Assembly (NCBI GenBank): GCA_016281165.1
Contig: JAEEIC010000208.1
Coordinates: 1-11,020, forward strand
Reading direction: 5' to 3'
Source of the DNA: Bacillota bacterium
GTDB lineage: Bacteria; Bacillota; Clostridia; Peptostreptococcales; Anaerovoracaceae
Length of the DNA stretch: 11,020 bases
Below the pieces are notes generated by a model. It worked only from the letters and a program-made list of their open reading frames with translations. It was not told the DNA's origin and did not search any database. This document shows, piece by piece, positions 6,557-11,020 of the stretch. Each line of letters starts with the position of its first letter. Position 1 is the stretch's first letter. The position numbers were made by a program, and so were the translations under genes.

Positions 6557-7465
6557 ATGGCAAAAAAGAAACAAACAGAAACTGTCGTCATGACAGCGAA
6601 CGGCGAACAGGTCATAAAGAAGCAGAATCTTGCTCTCGAGACCTGGAGACGTCTGGCCAAGAACTGGTCCGCCATGGTCGGTCTGGCCATAGTCATCGTC
6701 CTGGTCCTCTGCGCGGTCTTCGCGGATGTCCTCTATGACTATGATACCCAGGTCATCAAGCAGAACATCAGCAACCGTCTGCAGGCTCCCAGCGGCGAAC
6801 ACCCGATGGGCACCGACGAAGTAGGACGTGACGTTCTCGCCCGTATCGTCCACGGATCGCGTATATCGCTTGAGATCGGTCTCGCGGCCAACGTATTCTC
6901 GCTGACCGTAGGCGGCATCCTCGGCGCTATCGCCGGATTCTACGGACACAGAGTCGACAACATCATCATGCGTATAATGGACGTCTTCCTGGCTATACCG
7001 GGCACCCTCCTCGCGATATGCATCATGGCCGCTCTGGGCTCCAGCATCTTCAACCTGATCATCGCGTTGGCTGTATCAGGCACGCCGGGCTACGCGCGTA
7101 TAGTCCGCGGCGCCGTTCTGCCCGTACGTGACATGGAGTATGTAGAGGCTGCCCGCGCCATCGGCTGCACCAACAAGAGGATAATCTTCAAGCACGTCAT
7201 CCCCAACTCTCTGGCGCCGGTCATCGTTCAGGCTACCATGCACACAGCGACGACCATACTGACCATCGCGGGACTCAGCTTCCTCGGTCTGGGCATCTCG
7301 CCCCCGACTCCGGAATGGGGCTCCATGCTGTCCGCCGGCCGCGCCTATATCCGCGGATATGCGTATCTGACCACCTTCCCCGGTCTGACCATCATGATCA
7401 CTATCCTCGCATTCAACCTGCTCGGCGACGGTCTGAGAGACGCTCTCGACCCGAGACTCCGTTAA
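6557..7465 (+). CDS. dppC: Peptide-type ABC transporter permease, DppC/OppC family
   Basis: The 302-residue partner permease. A polar cytoplasmic N-terminus (1-35) precedes the first helix (about 38-56), followed by the hallmark HPMGTDEVGRDVLARIVHGS (82-101). Other helices lie at about 105-128, 140-160, 164-185, 225-246 and 272-292. The EAA loop is at about 195-222 (YVEAARAIGCTNKRIIFKHV, then IPNSLAP) and the end is GDGLRDALDPRLR, as usual in the family. It follows dppB by 17 nt with AAGGGGGT (6541-6548) as ribosome site. Together with DppB it forms the membrane pore; the substrate is inferred from family only. Confidence 0.93.
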   Translation: MAKKKQTETVVMTANGEQVIKKQNLALETWRRLAKNWSAMVGLAIVIVLVLCAVFADVLYDYDTQVIKQNISNRLQAPSGEHPMGTDEVGRDVLARIVHGSRISLEIGLAANVFSLTVGGILGAIAGFYGHRVDNIIMRIMDVFLAIPGTLLAICIMAALGSSIFNLIIALAVSGTPGYARIVRGAVLPVRDMEYVEAARAIGCTNKRIIFKHVIPNSLAPVIVQATMHTATTILTIAGLSFLGLGISPPTPEWGSMLSAGRAYIRGYAYLTTFPGLTIMITILAFNLLGDGLRDALDPRLR

Positions 7466-7484
7466 TGCTGAAGGGAGTATGGAT

Positions 7485-8522
7485 ATGAACGAAGAAATTA
7501 AGAACACCAAAGACCTTGAGCTCGACATCAAGAACCTTGTCGTCGAGTACCGCACTCCGGGCGGCGTCACCCAGGCTCTCAACGGCCTCGATCTGGAGAT
7601 CGAGAAGGGAAAGACCCTCGGCCTCGTAGGCGAGACCGGTGCCGGAAAGACCACCACCGGACTCTCCATCCTTCAGCTCATCCCGGATCCCCCCGGGGTC
7701 ATAGTCGACGGCAGCATCAAGTTGGCCGGCGAGGACGTCATGCTGAAGTCCGAGAAGGAGATGGAGAAGATCAGAGGCCAGCAGGTCTCCATGATATTCC
7801 AGGACCCCATGACCTCCCTCAACCCGGTAATGCCCGTTGAGGACCAGATCGCCGAAGTTATCGAGATGCACGAGCTTGGTGAGGACGGAAAGCCCATCTC
7901 CCACTCCGCGGCCATCCTTAAGGCCAAGGAGATGCTCGAGCTCGTAGGTATCCCCGGCGACCGCGGCACCGAATTCCCGCACCAGTTCTCCGGCGGTATG
8001 AAGCAGCGCGTGGTCATAGCCATCGCTCTGGCCTGCAACCCCAAGCTCCTCATCGCCGACGAGCCCACCACTGCTCTGGACGTTACCATTCAGGCACAGG
8101 TGCTCGAGATGATGAAGGGACTGCGCGAGAAGTACGGCACCTCCATGCTGATGATCACCCACGACCTGGGCATCGTCGCCGAGATCTGCGATACCGTATC
8201 CGTCATCTACGCCGGACGCGTCATCGAGCACGGAACTCTGGAAGACGTATTCGACTTCACCCGTCATCCCTATACCGAAGGTCTGTTCAACTCTCTGCCC
8301 GACCTCGATCACAGAGAGAACAGGCTCAAGCCGATCAAGGGCCTCATGCCGGATCCCACCAACCTCCCCAAGGGCTGCGCGTTCTGCCCCCGCTGCGATT
8401 ACGCCATGGAGATCTGCAAGACAGAGAAACCTCCCAGGGTCTATCGCAACGACGAACACTATGTAGAGTGCTTCCTCTATAACGAGCAAAATATTAAAGA
8501 AGGAGGCCTTCTCGGAAGATGA
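7485..8522 (+). CDS. dppD: Peptide-type ABC transporter ATPase, DppD/OppD family
   Basis: A 345-residue nucleotide-binding subunit that pairs with the next ATPase to power import. Seen in order: Walker A GETGAGKT (49-56), Q-loop at Q106 (MIFQDPMTSLNP), signature SGGMKQR (169-175), Walker B LLIADE ending in D192-E193, and switch H226. The C-terminal oligopeptide-transporter extension carries Cys 298, 304, 311 and 329 plus an extra C301. The start is placed at 7485 because AAGGGAG (7471-7477) is 7 nt upstream; the ATG at 7479 would leave 1 nt. Its stop overlaps the next start by 4 nt (ATGA at 8519), implying coupled translation. All ATPase motifs look intact. Confidence 0.93.
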   Translation: MNEEIKNTKDLELDIKNLVVEYRTPGGVTQALNGLDLEIEKGKTLGLVGETGAGKTTTGLSILQLIPDPPGVIVDGSIKLAGEDVMLKSEKEMEKIRGQQVSMIFQDPMTSLNPVMPVEDQIAEVIEMHELGEDGKPISHSAAILKAKEMLELVGIPGDRGTEFPHQFSGGMKQRVVIAIALACNPKLLIADEPTTALDVTIQAQVLEMMKGLREKYGTSMLMITHDLGIVAEICDTVSVIYAGRVIEHGTLEDVFDFTRHPYTEGLFNSLPDLDHRENRLKPIKGLMPDPTNLPKGCAFCPRCDYAMEICKTEKPPRVYRNDEHYVECFLYNEQNIKEGGLLGR

Positions 8523-9490
8523 GCAAGATAGATACCAACAAACCCTTGATCGAAGTAGAAGGGCTTAAAAAGTATTTCGCCACCAAGCGCGGCATGCTCC
8601 ATGCTGTAGACGACGTTACCTTCACCATCAACCAGGGCATGACTCTGGGCGTCGTAGGTGAGTCCGGCTGCGGAAAATCCACCACCGGCCGCGCCATCCT
8701 CAGACTGCTCGAGCCTACCGGCGGCAGCGTCCACTTCGACGGACAGGACCTTCTCGCCCTGTCTGCGGAAGAGATGCGTCACAAGAGACAGGAGCTGCAG
8801 ATCATATTCCAGGATCCGTTCTCCTCTCTCAACCCCAGAAAGACTCTGGCCGAGACCATCGCCGAGCCTATGGAGATCCATCACATCTTTGATGACAAGC
8901 TCAAGAGGGAAGAAAGAGTCCTCGAGCTCATGGACACCGTAGGTCTGGCAAGACGTCTGATGAACGTATACCCCCACGAGCTGGACGGCGGACGCCGCCA
9001 GCGTATAGGAATAGCCCGCGCGCTCTCCGTGAACCCCAAGTTCATCGTCTGCGACGAGCCGGTATCCGCTCTGGACGTATCCATTCAGGCTCAGATACTG
9101 AATCTGCTTGAGGACCTGCAGGAGGATATGGGTCTGACCTACATGTTCATCACCCACGACCTCTCCGTAGTCAACCACTTCTCGGATGATATCGCGGTCA
9201 TGTACCTCGGCAAGCTGATCGAACAGGCTCCCTCCGAGGAGCTCTTCGCTCACCCGACCCATCCGTACACTCAGGCTCTGCTTTCCGCAATTCCTGAGCC
9301 CAATATCCACAAGAAGACACAGAGGATCCTGCTCAAGGGCGAGATCACTTCGCCCATCGAGCCCAAGCCCATCTGCCGCTTCGCTCAGCGCTGCAACTAC
9401 GCTACCGATCGCTGCAGAGAAGGCGAGCCTTGCCTCAAGGAGATCTCTCCCAAACACTTCGTCTCCTGCTTCCTCACCGACGACATGTAA
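8519..9490 (+). CDS. dppF: Peptide-type ABC transporter ATPase, DppF/OppF family, with altered signature motif
   Basis: A 323-residue second ATPase. Walker A GESGCGKS (47-54), Q98, Walker B FIVCDE (175-180) and H213 are intact. The signature motif, normally LSGGQ, reads LDGGR at 155-159 and is followed by RQRIGIARALS (160-170). The C-terminal extension has Cys 286, 292, 299 and 317 with the same spacing as in the partner, plus C305. AAGGAGG (8500-8506) lies 12 nt before the ATG, which overlaps the dppD stop. From memory the LDGGR form also occurs in other clostridial and thermophile OppF-like proteins, so this is more likely a lineage variant than damage. Confidence 0.93.
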   Translation: MSKIDTNKPLIEVEGLKKYFATKRGMLHAVDDVTFTINQGMTLGVVGESGCGKSTTGRAILRLLEPTGGSVHFDGQDLLALSAEEMRHKRQELQIIFQDPFSSLNPRKTLAETIAEPMEIHHIFDDKLKREERVLELMDTVGLARRLMNVYPHELDGGRRQRIGIARALSVNPKFIVCDEPVSALDVSIQAQILNLLEDLQEDMGLTYMFITHDLSVVNHFSDDIAVMYLGKLIEQAPSEELFAHPTHPYTQALLSAIPEPNIHKKTQRILLKGEITSPIEPKPICRFAQRCNYATDRCREGEPCLKEISPKHFVSCFLTDDM

Positions 9491-9530
9491 TACACGCTGC
9501 CGTAAAAGGACAGGACGAGAACAAAGCAAC

Positions 9531-9565
9531 AAAGCAAGGGCTTCGGCCCTTGCTTTTGTTTTTTG
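9531..9565 (+). terminator. Intrinsic terminator, probably bidirectional, ending the importer operon
   Basis: An 11-bp perfect stem 9531-9541/9546-9556 closed by a stable C(UUCG)G loop is followed by TGTTTTTT. It lies 40 nt after the dppF stop. The minus-strand gene stops at 9568, and on that strand the same stem is followed by T-rich sequence (GTTGCTTTGTTCTC). One hairpin therefore can end both convergent genes. Confidence 0.93.
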
Positions 9566-9567
9566 TC

Positions 9568-11020
9568 TCATACAGTATCGAAGGGAAAGAGATCGTCTCC
9601 GGAGATGAGCCAGCGCAGATCCTTGAGATCGAGCTCCTCATCGCGCTTCTCCTCGGGCCTGTCGCTGTCGACGACCCTGAGCATGGCGCTGTTGTGCCTG
9701 AAGAGGCGGCTGACCTCAAGAACGAGCTCCGGCCCCGGAGAGGGGAAGGCGAAGAAATAATCTCCCTTCTCCAGATCGAAGGCGACTCTGCCGGCCTTTT
9801 CTCCCGGACCGGGCTCCGCGTCCTTCGGAGGGCCGAGCTCGCCGCCTTTGACCAGGCCTTTGCTTTTGGGGACGATCTCGGTCCTGAGAGTCCCGTCCTT
9901 TCCCATGATGACGTTCCCGATGTCTTCCGACTCGGCGAGGACGATATCGAATATGTCCCTTTCGCTGCTGAGACTGCTCTTTACATGCTTTTTGAAGAGG
10001 GCCGCGGGGTCCGAGGACAGCCGGGCGAAAAAGTCCTTCTTCCTGCTGAGTTTCTTCAAAAGGCCGCAGAAGGAGGGGGTGAAGACGTCGTAGAACTTGA
10101 CGAATCCCGCCTGCCGTTCGCAGACGAAATTATAGTGGAGCAGGGCGAACATCTGGGCCGAGATGTCTTTGTCCTTGTCGATCCCCAGGCGTTCGAGCAG
10201 CCTGAGGATATCTCTGGTGGGGAAGGCCTTGCGGCCTCCCAGGAGCTTCTTTTCAAAGGCCAGCGAATAGACCTTTTTCATGCCGCTCAGGGAAAGGCAG
10301 CTGTTCTCCGCGGCCTTCAGGACCTCCCAGCGATCCATGTTCTCTTCCAGGGAGAGGGCGAAGCCTCTTCCTCCCGCCGCGTTCAGCATGTGCTCCCAGA
10401 ACAGGCGGCTGGCTTCGCCGGGCAGGGCGGGCCCCTTTTTCCCTTCGGTATCGATCCTGAAGGGGGCGAAGGCGCAGCCCCTGCTGCTTACGACTATCCC
10501 TCCCTTTGCCGGGCGGCAGTCCGCCTCTTCGGCGCCCTTGAGAAGGACGCGCGGCGCGTCTCCCTTTAAGGAGCATACGCTGCCGCTTTCTTCATCCCTG
10601 CAGATGAGGGCGCCGTCGTCCGTAAAGCCCAGGATGGTGATGTTCTGCAGTATCTCCATGCCGCCGCTCTTCGCGTCGACGTGAAGGTAGGCGCAGGCGT
10701 CGTTGTAGCGGAAATAAAGATCGTCTCCCTGCCTTATGAGCTCGCCGGCAAGGCCTCTTCCCAGCTCCTCGCTGCCGAGCACCTCGGGGGCGGATCTGGC
10801 GGAGGAGAGGGGAGCAAAGTAGAGGCGGAAGCTCCTGCCCTGCTGTTTCATGTAGAAGAGCAGGCCGTTCTCGCTCACTGCCCGCGGGCCCCTTAAACGC
10901 GTCAGGCCGTCGAAGGCCTCGGGATACTTGCCCGTTTTGATCATCGAGGCCGCCTCCGTGAGCTCTTCAATCCCGCTGAAGCGAAAGCCCAGCTTTGCCT
11001 CCAGCTTCCTGTCGTCCTGC
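9568..11020 (-). CDS. Unrecognised large protein, 5' end outside the window
   Basis: I do not recognise this gene. The frame is open from the stop at 9568 to the right edge; the 25 codons before the ATG at 10944 (including KLGFRFSGIEELTEAAS) look coding, so that ATG is probably internal and at least 483 residues belong to the protein. Counting from that Met, residues about 24-190 alternate strands and turns with repeated short blocks such as DDLYFRYNDACAYLHVD, DGALICRDEESGSVCSL and KGGIVVSSRGCAFAPFRID. This is reminiscent of a beta-propeller or WD/KWG-like fold, but no repeat is regular enough to be sure. Residues about 200-340 are mainly helical and lysine-rich; a Gly/Pro-rich stretch follows near 370-390. 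No signal peptide or membrane segment is visible in this part. Convergent with the importer and not part of its operon. Confidence 0.7.
   Translation of the reverse strand, partial: QDDRKLEAKLGFRFSGIEELTEAASMIKTGKYPEAFDGLTRLRGPRAVSENGLLFYMKQQGRSFRLYFAPLSSARSAPEVLGSEELGRGLAGELIRQGDDLYFRYNDACAYLHVDAKSGGMEILQNITILGFTDDGALICRDEESGSVCSLKGDAPRVLLKGAEEADCRPAKGGIVVSSRGCAFAPFRIDTEGKKGPALPGEASRLFWEHMLNAAGGRGFALSLEENMDRWEVLKAAENSCLSLSGMKKVYSLAFEKKLLGGRKAFPTRDILRLLERLGIDKDKDISAQMFALLHYNFVCERQAGFVKFYDVFTPSFCGLLKKLSRKKDFFARLSSDPAALFKKHVKSSLSSERDIFDIVLAESEDIGNVIMGKDGTLRTEIVPKSKGLVKGGELGPPKDAEPGPGEKAGRVAFDLEKGDYFFAFPSPGPELVLEVSRLFRHNSAMLRVVDSDRPEEKRDEELDLKDLRWLISGDDLFPFDTV

Noticed and set aside
9430..10569. 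379-codon plus-strand frame beyond dppF
   Set aside because: It overlaps dppF, crosses the strong terminator and lies antisense to the minus-strand gene, whose composition and termination look genuine.

Overview
The window looks like a chromosomal segment of a fairly GC-rich, low-complexity-poor bacterium of the Bacillota (clostridia-like). The evidence is a YerC/YecD-type TrpR-family regulator (a family I know mainly from Firmicutes), strong AGGAGG ribosome sites, a lipoprotein-type solute-binding protein of the kind Gram-positive cells tether to the membrane, and compact intrinsic terminators. There is no rRNA, tRNA, CRISPR array, transposase or phage gene.

Layout. Positions 1-844 hold the 3' half of recJ (single-strand DNA exonuclease), running in from the left edge. 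It is followed after 2 nt by a membrane-anchored S41 carboxy-terminal processing protease (847-2049). Convergent to that is a small YerC-like HTH gene (2108-2431, minus). Divergent from it, across a 67-bp gap with overlapping -10 boxes, is a single 365-codon gene (2499-3596) that appears to fuse a 4'-phosphopantetheinyl transferase domain to a complete RecX domain. This fusion is the most unusual thing in the window. A 248-bp promoter and leader region follows, then a five-gene dipeptide/oligopeptide-type ABC importer (3845-9490: binding lipoprotein, two permeases, two ATPases), closed by a strong UUCG-loop terminator. The last gene (9568 to the right edge, minus) is a large protein I do not recognise, with its start outside the window.

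How the genes work together. The importer genes make one complete transporter: the lipoprotein captures substrate outside the membrane, DppB/DppC-like permeases form the channel and the DppD/DppF-like ATPases drive it. Gaps of 17 nt, 19 nt and a 4-nt overlap show translational coupling of permeases and ATPases. The binding-protein gene is set apart by 148 bp containing several hairpins and an imperfect 20-bp direct repeat, as expected where binding-protein mRNA must outnumber permease mRNA. recJ and recX both act in recombination and repair, but no common operon joins them here.

Most of the window is ordinary core metabolism and transport. The points worth a second look are the PPTase-RecX fusion with its altered His motif, the structured leader ahead of the importer, the repeat and hairpin block between binding protein and permease, the asymmetric ABC signature motifs, the paired cysteine clusters in both ATPases, and the unrecognised terminal gene.
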